Shown one piece after another: positions 1-12,700 of a stretch of DNA of 64,000 nt (the stretch's first letter is position 1; each line of letters starts with the position of its first letter). The notes beneath the pieces were generated by a model that saw only the letters and a list, made by a program, of their open reading frames with translations, had not been told where the DNA came from and ran no database searches. The position numbers and the translations under genes were made by a program. The DNA is from Ryuthela nishihirai (taxonomy: Eukaryota; Arthropoda; Arachnida; Araneae; Heptathelidae), in NCBI GenBank assembly GCA_038380435.1, contig JAWZYU010000007.1:23911001-23975000 (forward strand), written 5' to 3'.

Positions 1-1530
1 TCTTAATATTATTTTGTAGTACTTTGTTTCATAGTTCCATTTACCATGAAGGAAGATATTATAAAAACCACTGAGATTATTTAATGCTTTTCACAAATTA
101 CATTATATTAATCATTCTCTAGTATTTCATTTATTGATATTGAAGAGAAATTTTATTTGTAATAGTTTTAAATTCAAAACTGAATCTGAAAACACTGCAA
201 ATAAGTTATATAAAGTAGATGACTCTAACGTTCTTATTGTTAATCTCCACTATATATAAGAACATACAAAACAAACACAGGCTTCAAGTTTATCTTTAAA
301 TATATTTTATCATCTTCAAATGTTTGGAATTTAGCTCTGCCATGACTAGCTGTTAGTCATAAGAATTTAGACCTCAATTGTTAATTAAAAAACACATTAC
401 TTTTGTAACATTGTTTTCTAATTTATCTCAGAAATAAGTTTTTCACAGATTTATCAGAAAGGCATTATTACTAAAATAAATGTCATTTTTAAATCTTAAT
501 TTTTGTGCAAGGATTTGTTTTTTTTTTAAAATGTGTTTAGGTTAAGTAACAAGTGCCTATGTTGAAAAAAAACTGAATGAGAATGCTTAATATATCTCCA
601 GTGACCTATATTCGAAAAAAAGTTTATTTTCTAAATTGGGGAGGGAGTTTTGAATGGAAGTGTCCTTTGGGTAATACAGTAGCTTATGGGGTGCTTTGAA
701 TATTAAAGCCTTTGACTTCTGTCCTTTAAAGAAGTGTTAAATGTAGCGTATTGCATTTCCCTTGTGTTTGTTCAGGTCTGTCATCTGATAACTGATTTCT
801 CTGGGAGAGATGAAACTGCACATGTTATTAGTCCTGGTTTTTCTTGACAGGCTGAAAACTGTCATAAGGGGGAGAAAAATAGTACTGTCACAAGGTTGTC
901 ATTGTAACCATAATGTGAACTATTCTTTAAGAGGTTGTGAATGCAAAAGTATCAGGGTTTTTTTTTTTTTTTTCATATATGTATCTTGAAACAATTTTTT
1001 AACTATTCACATTGCACAGTGTGTAAAATTTAAAATTTGTAGTATGGAAATCAATTTTAATGTGTTATCAAAGATGAAGTTTGAATTACCTTCTCTAATA
1101 TATATATTCATGTGTATTGAAGTTGCTAATTAAAATCTATTACTCTATTGTTCTAAGGTAAGCAAAATAACTAGAGGTATAAGTAATAATATCAAAACAC
1201 TCTTTGCTGATGTCTGATTTTTGGAATTAACAGTGTATTGAAATTTTACATTTGTACACATTAATCTCTTTTAACATTGAATTTGGATTTTCTATAGTAT
1301 GAGATTAAAAGTAATTAATAAAAATCTTTGACTCTGTTTCCTCAGTAAGAAGAACATAATTTTTTTTTAGTTTGATATGTTTGTTTACAATATAATCTGT
1401 ACTGTTAAACAATTGTACATACAAGAAAGACCAGAGTTAATGTTATAATTGATGGATCCCATATCCATACCATATACATATCCTAGTGATATACCATGGG
1501 CCATTGGTGCAGTGTAGCACTTCCTAATGT
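1..1530. other. AT-rich non-coding sequence, probably an INTS3 intron
   Basis: The first INTS3 exon I can identify begins at 3638 in mid-gene, so this stretch should be intron or contain an earlier exon I cannot recognise. It is AT-rich with homopolymer tracts (for example T runs near 960-975). No reading frame of note and no clear repeat termini were seen. Confidence 0.5.
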
Positions 1531-1538
1531 AAGCTAGC

Positions 1539-1745
1539 CTAATTCTTTTTCAGTGTGCCTTGAGATGCAAATGTGCCTTTAGCTAGTTTCCAAAATAACT
1601 GTAATTCATCACTAAAGATTACATGATACCATTCATCACAATGATCAGCATTTTCCCCAATCCACTGCAAACACTGATGACATTGGTAAATCTCAAGAGA
1701 CTGACAGACTAATAGAGATTGCAACTTGACTTCTCTCAGTTATTA
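1539..1745 (-). pseudogene. Tc1-type transposase fragment
   Basis: A 61-residue minus-strand frame contains a run around HCDEW...VIFSDE, matching the region before and around the second catalytic Asp of Tc1 transposases (typically W..V.FSDES). Only about 60 codons remain and no inverted repeats were found. It is a decayed relic in an INTS3 intron. The short length limits certainty. Confidence 0.5.
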
Positions 1746-2095
1746 ATGGTAGTCATTAATATAGTCTGTCAGTCTGCATCATGTTTAAAAACTTGCAGGT
1801 AATCATGCATCTGCTCCTTATAGCCAATCAATAGATCTATTGAATGCTATGCTGAAGTTTTATCTGGTACTTCCAGAATATGAATGACAGGTACTTTCTT
1901 GTAATCATGTTGTCAACATCTTTCTGCACTTCTTTTTTTTATCGTACCCCATATGTACAGTGATTTGGTAATTGACCATCAGCTTCAGACAATTGAATAA
2001 TTCATCTGCATTAAAATTGCTCATATATATAATGTCTTAAAGTAAGTAGTTTCCAAAATAACTGTAATTCATCACTAAAGATTACACGATACCAT
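1587..2095 (+). repeat. About 50-bp direct duplication (1587-1636 and 2046-2095)
   Basis: A block starting TAGTTTCCAAAATAACTGTA and running about 50 bases to GATACCATT occurs twice, roughly 460 bp apart, with a single difference (ATGATACC against ACGATACC). The first copy lies in the Tc1 relic, so the second is a duplicated piece of that relic. Confidence 0.75.
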
Positions 2096-2334
2096 TACTG
2101 TACAAATGCAAACTTTTGTACAGAGTACAAAAGTATTGTACTCTGTAAGATACATACTTCTCTGTTTGCAAACTTCTGTAAAAAGCACTTAACTCTTACA
2201 ACACATACACAATATAACTTGCTCTATGGATTCAATGATTGTCCTGAAAAGCTTACATTATACATGAATAATATACATGCAGATTTTCAAATGGATTCGT
2301 AAACTTCTAGTTGTAGCAATTTCAGTGCTGAGTA

Positions 2335-3450
2335 CTGTTGAGGAAAATCTGCCACTGTTTTCTGTTTGCCTATGGGTTGCCAGCCCAAAATGAGCAGAGG
2401 CACAGGATAACTTATATCAGCTGGTGGATAATCCTGATTAGAGGCCAATGCAAATACCTGAACCCTTACTTTAGTTAGTTGGGCATTTCCAATCCTACAC
2501 TAGAGTAATGTGTCTCATGCAAGTTTCTATCTAGATTCTGGTTCTTAAAAAGGCCACTTGAAAAGGTGGTGCCTGAAGTTCCTACCAGCATGGATGGCTT
2601 CAGCCTTTAGAAATAAGGGAAATGAGTCTGCCCCATGCCTGCAATTTAGGAGGCTCCTGATATTGTTGGCTCTATCTCTCTCAAAACCTAGTTTCTTTAA
2701 AAAATTATACTAATAATTTTCTCTCTGCAGGTATGTGGAATATGAGGACATTTCATGCAGATTATTCTCTTGATGTCCTAATAGTAATTTAAGCATTATA
2801 ACCTGGGTATTCTGGGTTTTCAAGAGACATGATGGACAGGTAAAGGTAAGATACTTAAAAATAATTTTAAAATTCTCTTTAAGGAGGAGGGATGAAAAGC
2901 ATCTCCAAGGTGTAGGTTTCTTTTAAGCAAACAGACCAGTGATGCTTTTCTAGGAAATGACTGCATTAATGGAAGATTTCTTACAGCTAAATTTAAAACT
3001 AAGATTAAAAACTTGAATGCTATTTGTTGTTATGTCCGCACAGAGGATTTGATGAGGTCGGGAAAGATAATTTTTGCAGACATCTTCAGCTCATTCCAAA
3101 TTCTGTTAAGAAAGGAGATATTTCTCTGTGTTAAGTAACTTCAGTACTAAAGTTGGTACTGACTCTGACCTTTGGTCAGGGGTGTTAAGTCCCTTTGGCA
3201 TTGATAGTTCCAGTGGAAATGGGTAATATCTCCTACAGGTAAGTAAACCTAACAGTTTGAGAATAATTAACACATACAAACATCAGGATATTTATAAATG
3301 CACATGGACTTCACCTGATTGTTGCATAGGAATATGATCGATTATGTATTAATTAACAGCAAATGGCCAATCCCCAAAACTACAAGATCATGTAGGGAGC
3401 TGATATTGGATCTGACCATTACTTGGTCAAAACTTTCTGACACCCAAGAG
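2335..3450 (+). pseudogene. Decayed RTE-like LINE, 5' half only (UTR and endonuclease)
   Basis: This is similar to the reverse complement of the better preserved minus-strand LINE at 53540-57060. It covers the 5' leader (2335-2480), the start region with ATGGCTTCAGCC (about 2593), the endonuclease N-terminus (GTATGTGGAATATGAGGACA near 2731) and the segment encoding the SDH-like motif (GGATCTGACCATTAC near 3408-3422). Stops and frameshifts are frequent. It ends inside the endonuclease with no RT or 3' end. It lies just upstream of the INTS3 exon at 3638. Confidence 0.75.
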
Positions 3451-3637
3451 ACAAAAAAAAAATTCTCAATATCAGGGATATAATATAAGCAAAATATGTT
3501 AGTAGCATATGTGTAAATTGCAATTGGAAATAATTGAAAAATTCATTTTCTACTGGTTTTATAAATTAAAATTCTACTGGCTTTATAAAAGTATTGTAAT
3601 TAACATAAAAAATTTAAATGTAAATTTTATCTTTTAG

Positions 3638-3751
3638 ATGCAAGTCTAGAATGGGAAGCATTTGAACAGTTTTGTCTGTGGCAGTTAATAGCAGCCCATA
3701 ATATTCCATTAGACTACATACTCCCTATATTACCAAAATTAGAATTTCAAT
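3638..3751 (+). CDS. INTS3: INTS3 exon a (first in window)
   Basis: The acceptor is TTTATCTTTTAG and the donor GTAAGT at 3752. The exon takes two bases to finish a codon begun upstream and leaves one base. It encodes a helical segment with [20 protein letters not shown]. Confidence 0.92.
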
Positions 3752-6700
3752 GTAAGTATTTTTTACAAAGTTTATTTTTATAGACCTAAAGCAGGGGTCG
3801 GGAACCTTTTCTTGGCCAAGAGTCAAAACAGCAAAAAAAAAGTAAACTATAATTTGCGGCTCTCAAAATTTATTAGTCTTTATTGGGTCAAGAGCTATAA
3901 CAGGGAAAAAGAAACCACTGATTTTATTAACAAAAATAAAACCATAACATGTAATTTTAAAATAGGTGCATTTAAGTGTGTACAATAAAACTATTGAAAA
4001 GAATTATTAAAAAATTCTGCCATTCATCAGTGTGACTTGAGCTTGAGTCTTCTCAGTCAACTTAATCAAATTTGTAGTGTATTTAGAGCATCTGAATGGC
4101 ATCAGTGCTTTCAAACTATTGTCTGCCAACCTGCTCTAGTGCATGTTTTTAATGAAAATCATTAAAAAAATTTTAGAGTTGAACCATAAGGTGTTAAGAG
4201 TCATTAGAGTGCTTAGAGCCATATGCAATTCCAGAGCCACCAGTTCCCAGCTCCTGTTCTAAAGCGTGTAAAAGTGCAAATTAAGAAACAAGTTTATTAA
4301 AGTATGTAGCAAGCTATTGTAAAGTAGAATTTTATGTATTAGTACTAACAAATATACAAAGAGGGTACACAAAATGATAATAACTTCCAGTGTTACAACA
4401 GTGGAAAGTCGTATCTAAAACTCTCTTGTAAAATAAGCACTTATATGGAAAAATGAACTTGTAGGTAAGTTGAAGATCTAATAAAACTCGTATGTTTTGA
4501 AATATTCTCTCAGTTCAACTCATTCAGTATTTTAACTCTTGAAAGCTGGAACAATTAGCATATCATTGCATGTCCTAAGAATTTTCTGTAAAAAAGGTGA
4601 ATGTACACAAATTTCTAAAACCTGTACTTATAGTGTAGTATGGTATGATATAACCATTTTTATGCCTTTTAACTTTTAAACTATAAACTTATTATGGGGA
4701 AGACTTGTTAAACGATCTAACCTCTATATTTCTTTAAATATTAAATGAACATTTTTAAAAGTCAAGGTATAGATATAGTTCATATGCATTATGTATATTA
4801 AATGTTTTTTTTTTTGCATCATAACAATTTATAAACTTATAGTGTAAATGTTAAGATACTCATGTAGACATTGTTCAATAACATTCAATATTTTTGATAT
4901 AGAGTTATATGTGAAAAATAATGTTGCAAGTTTAATCTTCAAAAGGATTTGGCATTGCATTTTTATTCTATTGTATGAAAATAAAGTATTTTAAACATAA
5001 GCATTAAAGTATATATAAAGGCATTACATAAAATCATTAACACTTATTGACCTTTTATTAATTTCTGTAACCAAAGTGCATTAACTGGAAAAAATCAATT
5101 ATTCCATATTCAGTCCTCAATGACAATATTTTGACAGCCATGGAATTTTTTGTCTTCAGTCTTGGCACATATGAATCAATAATTATGTGAGGTTCATAAT
5201 TACAAGTAATTTGCAATAGATTTGCTTGTGAGTAATTAAGTTGCTGATGATATCCATATGTAGATCCTACCTGGTTTGGTGGTTAAGCATACCTGACTAC
5301 TAAGACCAGTGGGGCATGTCCTTGTGTAAGTGTTTGTATGTTGTATGAGAAACCAGGACAAGCCTAATATAGCTTCTAGGTTATCTCCATCCTTCATGTA
5401 GGGAAGTACCTTCTTCCTTTAAAAAATATATATATATTTTGCTTAAACCTTCCATTCTCCACATAGATTATACATGTTGACAGAATCTGAAATGAGAGGT
5501 CAGAAATGGCTATACCTGTTTTTTAATAAAAAATAAATAAAAAATAAAATACTCCCTCAAGCAGCTGCTTGCCACAGAGGTCTGACAGGAACCTGTCAAT
5601 TTATATCCCAGAGTAGAAGGTCTGAGAGGATGGCAGGACCTCAGCAGAAAACAACACATTCATCCGTTCCTTACCCGGGGCTCGAACCCAGGTCCCTTAG
5701 CTCAGGAGCCAAGTGTGCTAACCACTTGGCCATGGATGGCTAAATCTAATTTTTAATACAACACACAAAACTTCAATTTAAAAGAAAAATAATAATTGCT
5801 GTTTGAAAATTTTCTTACATATATCTGATAGAAATATATAATTCAAGCTTTTTTCATTTGATGAATATTTTATTAAGCTGTGATGTAAATAATATGTTAA
5901 AGCTATCAAATAACAATATTTTTAGATGTGATATATGGCAAAGCTGATTCACTTGTTTCCATTTTTCTACATTCAAACAACCTCCAGATTTAAGCTCACG
6001 AATTTGATCTGAATTATTGCAAACTCATTTTTTCTTAACCCTTTCAGGGTCCAAGATGAACATAGACATTGACAGAATCCGAAATGTGAGGCCCAAGACA
6101 TCTATGTTCATTTTCAGTGTAACAAAAAAAAGTCAATTTAAAAATTGAAATTGCCAATTGAAAATTTTCTTATCCATATCTTTTAGAAATATGTAATTCA
6201 AATTTTAAAAAAATTCTTTTCCTATTTGATTCATATTTTATTAAACTGAAATATGAATAATTTGTTAAAGCCATCTGATTGCTATTTATATGAAGAGCTA
6301 TGTGGTATTGCCGATTTGTTTGTTAACATTATTCTTTGCTGAAACAACCTTCTGATTTAAGCTCAGAAGTTTGATTTGAACTATTATCAACAAATTTTTC
6401 CTTAAAGTTTCGAAAACCTAAAAATTAACAAAAAACTGCTGTTTTTAAAAGCAGAAGATTTCGGAAGTATTTACGAAGTATGTCCTTTTGTTTTTTACCC
6501 CTCATTTCACTTTTTTCTATGTCTTAATCTATTTCACTATTCCTAGTCAAATTCCTAAAACCTATTTCACTATTCCTAGAATTACTTTTATCATTTATAT
6601 AATTTATCTCAGCATTTTATATATCTTTCCTGTTCTTCAAATCTAAACTATAAAAAAAATTCATAGTCAGAGTTTCTTCAAGACTGACTGCAATGAAGAG

Positions 6701-9700
6701 AAAAAGAATGAAGAACCAAAGCATTATGACCAGCACATCTTTATGCAAATCGAAGCAACTGCAGGTAAACGACAGCACGTGTGAAGGCCATGAAACAGTA
6801 TAAATAACACCTAATACTGAGCTCTGTTTTTCGGTGTTATTCTTGATCTTCAGATGGTAAAGGCAGCAGACTTAAGGAGAGTGACAAAGGCCAAATTGTA
6901 AGGCATGTTTAGTACCTTCAAAAAGTGGTCCGAGGAGGGAAAAACCATGAACTGCCAACAAGGTGTGGACAACCATGTCTCATCGATGCTAGAGATGAGT
7001 GAAGGCTATCCTGTATGGTATGAGCCAACAGAAGGAATATTGTGGCGCAACTTGCCCATAATTTGAATGCTGGTGACGGGAGTAATGTGTCACAACACAC
7101 AGTACATTGAACCCTGCTGAAAATGGGGCTGAGTAGCCGCAGGCCACTCCAAGTGCCCATACTAACTTCAGTTCATCATCGAAAGTTCCTATAATGGGCA
7201 TGCGAGCATCAAATCTGAACCTTGAATGATTGGTAGAAGGTCATCTGGTCTGATGAATCTCATTTCCTTTTGCACCATGTGGTTGGTCAGGTATACGTGC
7301 ATTGTTTACCTTGGGAAGTGTTGGCACCAGGATGCACTGTGGGATGAAAACAATGCTGGTGGAGGAAGTGTAATGCTTTGGGCAATGTTCTGCTGGGAAA
7401 TCCTGGGTCCAGTCATTCATGTGCAGGAAACTAGGATGTCTACTACCTACCTAAACATAATTGCAGCCTTTCATGGCAATGGCATTCCCCCTCTAGTAGT
7501 GCCTTCTTTCAGCAGGATAATACGCCATGCCACACTGCCCGGATTGTTTGAGAATGGTTCGTGGTTGAGAATGAGTTGAGTTGAGAATGTTCTGTGGTTT
7601 GTGTTGGAACAGCATATCCAATCTGTAGTGGCTCAACCATGTAACTTGCAAGAGTTAAAGGATCTGCTGGTAATGTGTTGGTAATATCAGATACCACAAG
7701 ACACCTTTAGAAATTTTATAGTGTCCAGGCTTGCCGGGTAAGAGCTGTTTTGGCAGCACATGGCAGATCAACTCATATTAGATAGGTGGTTACAATATTT
7801 TAGCTCTTTGGTGTATGTTAATTTTTCTTTTATAATTTTTTCATTTTCCAATAAAAAAATTTGATTTTGTGTCGTTTTCTGAAAATGAATGAGATCTTGG
7901 ATATGAAAGCAAAAAGGACTTTCTTGACATGGAAATCAGTCATCAAGTGAGAGAGCAATTTCAGCAAGTGTTTTTACCTTTGCCTATCCCCTTGGTGCAA
8001 TTTTATTTTATTTATTTTTTTCAAAAATTACCAGTTTTTAAGCTTACATTGAATGTTTTTAAAAGATTTATCCCACCCTCTCACCTTCTCAATATTTGGC
8101 TGTGCCACTCTAACAGTGCAGATTTTTTTTTTTTCTTTGGTGGACTAATATTTTGAAATATTAGAATTTTGAAATATTAAATGCCAAAATTCAACACCCA
8201 AAGAAAAATTCATGATGTTTAGGGAAAAAAAAAACAGCCAAGTAAGTGTTCCTCCATTTCATAACCAGGTCAGAAAATTCCAGTAATATGAACAGTCCAA
8301 GTTGTGTTGTATAAGGGGGCGGGAGTGACTCAGTCAATACCGAACGAGGCTCATAGTCAACATTTCCCAGGTTTGAGTTCCAGCTGGGCCAAGCATTGAG
8401 ATTTATCTCTGCAGAATTCTCCTCCCTGCCCACGGTCAGTAGGGGACATCAGTGGAAATGAAAAGCCACTGTCTTTCAGATGGGATGTTAAGCCATGGCC
8501 CCTTGTGAACGAGAGCCATATCCTGTGTATAAAGAACATTCTGGATGGCCTTTACGAGAGGCTACCATCTCCCAACAGCTGTCCAATGGGTCCCCTCCCC
8601 CAACCTTCTCCGAGTCTTCAAGGTCCTTGTGACCTGGCCATTTAGCTCATTGTGTGTGAAAAAGTATCACTCTGAAATAAAGCAACCCAATCGGTCTTTT
8701 TAAATAAATTTTTATTTATATTGTCAGATGCATTTTTTTACCACATGACTCTAAAAATGCCATATTAAAATAAAACTAGTCCTTTTTTTGTAAAGTATTT
8801 TCAGAAAAATCCCGATTTAAATGCTGATTAATTTGGCATATGTATATATAACATTCCATAATTCCTTTCATTAGTTATTTGGCAAAAAAAGTTATAATGT
8901 TAATTTTTTTGGCTGATCATAATGAAAAAAATTCTTGTCTTTGGATGTAAACCAGTTTTTCAGGTGGGACCCTGGAAGGGTTTAAATGTTAAAATTCTGT
9001 TGAAAATTAACCAGAAATTGCTATTTTGAAAATCTAGGCTTTTTGGAAGCAATTGCAAAGTACATAAATCTTTTTATTTTTTTCAATTTATGCTCTCTTT
9101 TCTGCCTTAAACTTATTTTATTATGCCTAGAATTATTCTTATCATTCATCCCAGCACTCAACAGTGCTCAGTTGATGTGCCAGGCTTGTACTTTGTAGTT
9201 CCCAGGTTTGAGACTTAGCTTGACCAGCATTGAGATTTATCTACGCAGAACTCTCCACCTTGCCCACTGTCAGTAGGGGACACTGATGGGCATGGAAAGG
9301 CTGTTGTCCATTGGATTAAGCCATGGCCCCGTGTGTGGGAGAGCCATACCCTCTGCACATTAAAGAACATACTGGATTGCCTTGACAGAGGGCTACCATT
9401 TGTGTCCCAACAGCTGTTCCAGTGAGTCCCCTCCTCCAACCTTCTCTGAGCCTTCGGGGTCCTTGTGACCTGGCCTTTAGCCCATTGTGTGCAAAAAAAA
9501 TTCTGCTCAGAAAACAACCCAACTCAACAGTTCTGGAGTGATCAAAATGTGCTTGGGTAAAGATTAAAGTTTTTTTTACTGGAAAACAAGAAATTATAAA
9601 AAAAAAAAATTAAAATATAACTTAGTGTGATGTTAAAATATTTGGCATTCATATCCTAGAAGAGCATAACTGGCATGTCTGCTGAGAAGCAGACCTATGC

Positions 9701-12700
9701 CTTGGTGATGCTTATTATTTTCCCTCCCTGAAAAGAGAAATTTAAGATTATTTTTAGGAATCTGACCTTTATCTGATTAAAATTAAAAACAATTTAAAGT
9801 TCTCTGTCATTGAGCAGTAAAATTTTAGAGTTTATCCTTCAAACTATTTGCATTTAAAAATTTCTTAGGAGAAAACTCGGAAGCTTTTCAGAGCAAAGAC
9901 AGTGCTATGTCTTCAGTGAAGTGATGCTATGTAGTGACGTTAGGTCTGTTTAGACAAAGAGCTTCTTTCCACATGTTGTGAATTCCAGTGTCTCGGTTGC
10001 AGGTGGGGACAGACGAGGTCATTATTTCAATAGCCTCGCGGACTATGGTCCGTAGAAAGTGGACACATGCGCAAGCAGTGTGGCGTGCTCCCAGTCTATT
10101 GTTGCCGTGTGTTGTACTGCTATCTCAGAGGTGGCCATCGTTAGCTTCTTTTGGCTGACATCAGTTTGGTGTTCTGCGAACCTTTCTTGTAAAGAGCATA
10201 TGGTTTTGCCGATGTGGTACAAAACAGAATTATCCGGCAAATGTAGGGGAATCGGTATATGCCCGATTTTTGAAGTAGGCTAAATTTGTCCCTGTCCCTT
10301 TTGATTAATTTCTTCAAATTTGGAGCTGGGCTGAAAACAATTTTGGTATTATAGGCTCCGAGTAATTTGTGAACTGATTCACATAGGGCAGGGACATAAG
10401 AAATAGTCCGATAAAAGTTGTACGTTCGGGGTCGGTGATTGGGAGGAGAGCCGAATTGCTTCTGTTTTTGTTTCTATATTTACTGATTAATTTGTCTATT
10501 GTTGAGTGTAGCCATGGGAAGCAGCAATGAAATAGATGTTTTGAATTTCTTTTTCAAGCAGCTGCTCATTTGAAGACACAACAAATGCACTATGTGTGAG
10601 AGAACGGAAGGCTGCAATTGACGGAAGGGACGGGATGTAGGTAGGCTTCTGGTATACTGACAGGTGTCAAGCTCCTGCGTCATCTTTTTTGGATGAAAAC
10701 ATCTAAATAGAGGATGGCACTGCTATTCTCCTCCTTCGTAAAGTGTACCATAGGATATATATTGTTGGCAGAGTCATTGAAGCTGTTTAATTGCTCATTG
10801 CTGCCATTCCAAATTAAAAATATATCATCGACATATCGACACCAGAAGAAGGGTAAAATTGCTGCTGAGCTGAATAATTTTGTTTCAAGATCTTGAAGGA
10901 CAGTCTCGGATAGGATACTGGAAAGGGTTGAGCCCATGGGGGCTTCTGAGTCTTGCCTGTAGATTTGGTTGCTGAACTGGAAATAGTTGCTTTTGGTGAC
11001 GAGTTTCAGAGCCTCATGAATGGCATTGATTTTGGGAAGGGAAAATTTTTGCATTTCAATAATTTCTGTCCGAACAACATGACCGCATCAAAAACAAGTG
11101 AATGGGAATAAAGAGACTGTCAAGTGTGACTAATTTGCTGTCAGGAGGAATGGACAAATCCTTGAGTCTGTTGAGAAATTCCGCTGTCGACTTTATAGAA
11201 AATGGGTGATTGTAAATGAAGTTGGACAGAAATTTCGACAAATTGTTTTCAAGAAAGAAAGTTGGAGATGTTCTTTTGCACACTGGCGGCCGGATGGGGT
11301 AATTATCTTTGTGCACTTTGCACTGGGCAAACATTCGCAATGCTTGGCAGTTGGATGGCACTGAGCTCTTCTTACGGTTCTTGGGCAAAAAGGCTTATCT
11401 GAGGTTTAATTGAGCCACTGGATCTTTTTAAGATGTTTCTGTCTGGTATCATTCTTGCGTTTTTCTTCTGTGTATTGGAACCTTTCCAGTAAATCAGTAA
11501 GCACGATGGGAGGGCAACTGTAGTAGAAGTCCTGGTGTACCTGGTAGGCCTCTGTTTCAGTTCTTGAAATGTGCTGTCTTTTCTCTTGTATTAGCGCATG
11601 GAGAAGCTTGACTTCCACTGTGCACTACACACGTTGACACAAACCAGGGAGGCTGCCGCATGTTAGACAGATTGACTGTGGATAACATTGTTGCGTCGAC
11701 AGTACCTTTATCCATCCATCTGGTCTCTTGCAAGCCGAGAATATCTAAATTATTATGTTGGAATTCTTGTGTGGAATAATCAAGTGTGAACCATCAAGAG
11801 AATAAGCTCCGTGCAGAGTCCTCACATTCCAACTACCTACGGAGAGAAAATGGTTAGTGGGATGTTTAAAGAAACTATGTTTATTGAGAGAAGGAATGCT
11901 GACAATATCAAACATCCCCCTAATCACAGGCATGGGACAAAGACCCGTTCCTCCACCTCTAAAGGCTGAAGCCATCTGCACTGGAAGACTTCCTCCAATG
12001 TAGAATTTGATGATGCCAGTAGAAGCAAGAGTTCAGGTGCCTCCAATGACCTCTGCTCAGGATGAACCACCAGCTGATAAAACATATCCTTTGAATCTAT
12101 ATACTTAAGGCTGTCAACCCACAAATAGAAAACACAGCAGAAGATTCTCCTTCTGCAGAAGCCCAGCAATGCAGCAAATTCAAGATCCACAATCAAGCTC
12201 AGAGCCATAATTCCATTCAGGGTGGTATATATGGTCAGCACCAGGATCTTGTGTGGTTTACCACTCCTCAGCAAGGTAGATAAAACGAAAAGTTGTCGTG
12301 TTCTTTTATTGTTTTTCATGTTTAATATGTTTGTAATTTTTTTTTGGTGTGGTATAGAAATTGAATAAAATCTTTTCTTTATTGGTTTTTTATAAAATTG
12401 AATAAAATCTTGTGTCCTTATTGTTTTGACTTAATTTTATACATTTAATATTAAAAATTAAGATAATAAAAAAATTTATTTTGCAGCACATGCTGAAGCA
12501 CTTACAAGCATTCTGTTGTTATTAAAGCAAGAAAAGTTAGTATTATTTGCCATTCCTTGTTTTTTTTTTTACCTTTATACAGTGAAAGTTCATTATGGTG
12601 AGCTTTGTTATTAAAAATGTCTTTAGAAAGTGTTTTTAAGGTCTTTCAATTTTATGTGCTTTTAAGTGATATTTAATTTCCATATAATGAGCTAAATTTA

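Larger units (their letters stand above)
6039..8981 (+). mobile_element. piggyBac-like TTAA element, copy 1, with nested insertions
   Basis: It is flanked by TTAA at 6035-6038 and 8982-8985. The ends are CCCTTTCAGGGTCC and GGACCCTGGAAGGGT, inverted repeats of about 14 bp matching the family at 18944-21388 and 41409-43199. Internal sequence is shared with those copies. A Tc1 element (about 6650-7860) and a SINE (8313-8691) have inserted into it. No piggyBac transposase frame was found, so it is non-autonomous or fully decayed. Confidence 0.75.

Noticed and set aside
776..900. A possible upstream INTS3 exon after TTTGTTCAG (CHLITDFSGRDETAHVI)
   Set aside because: The frame ends at a stop without a good donor, and I could not match the peptide to INTS3 with confidence.
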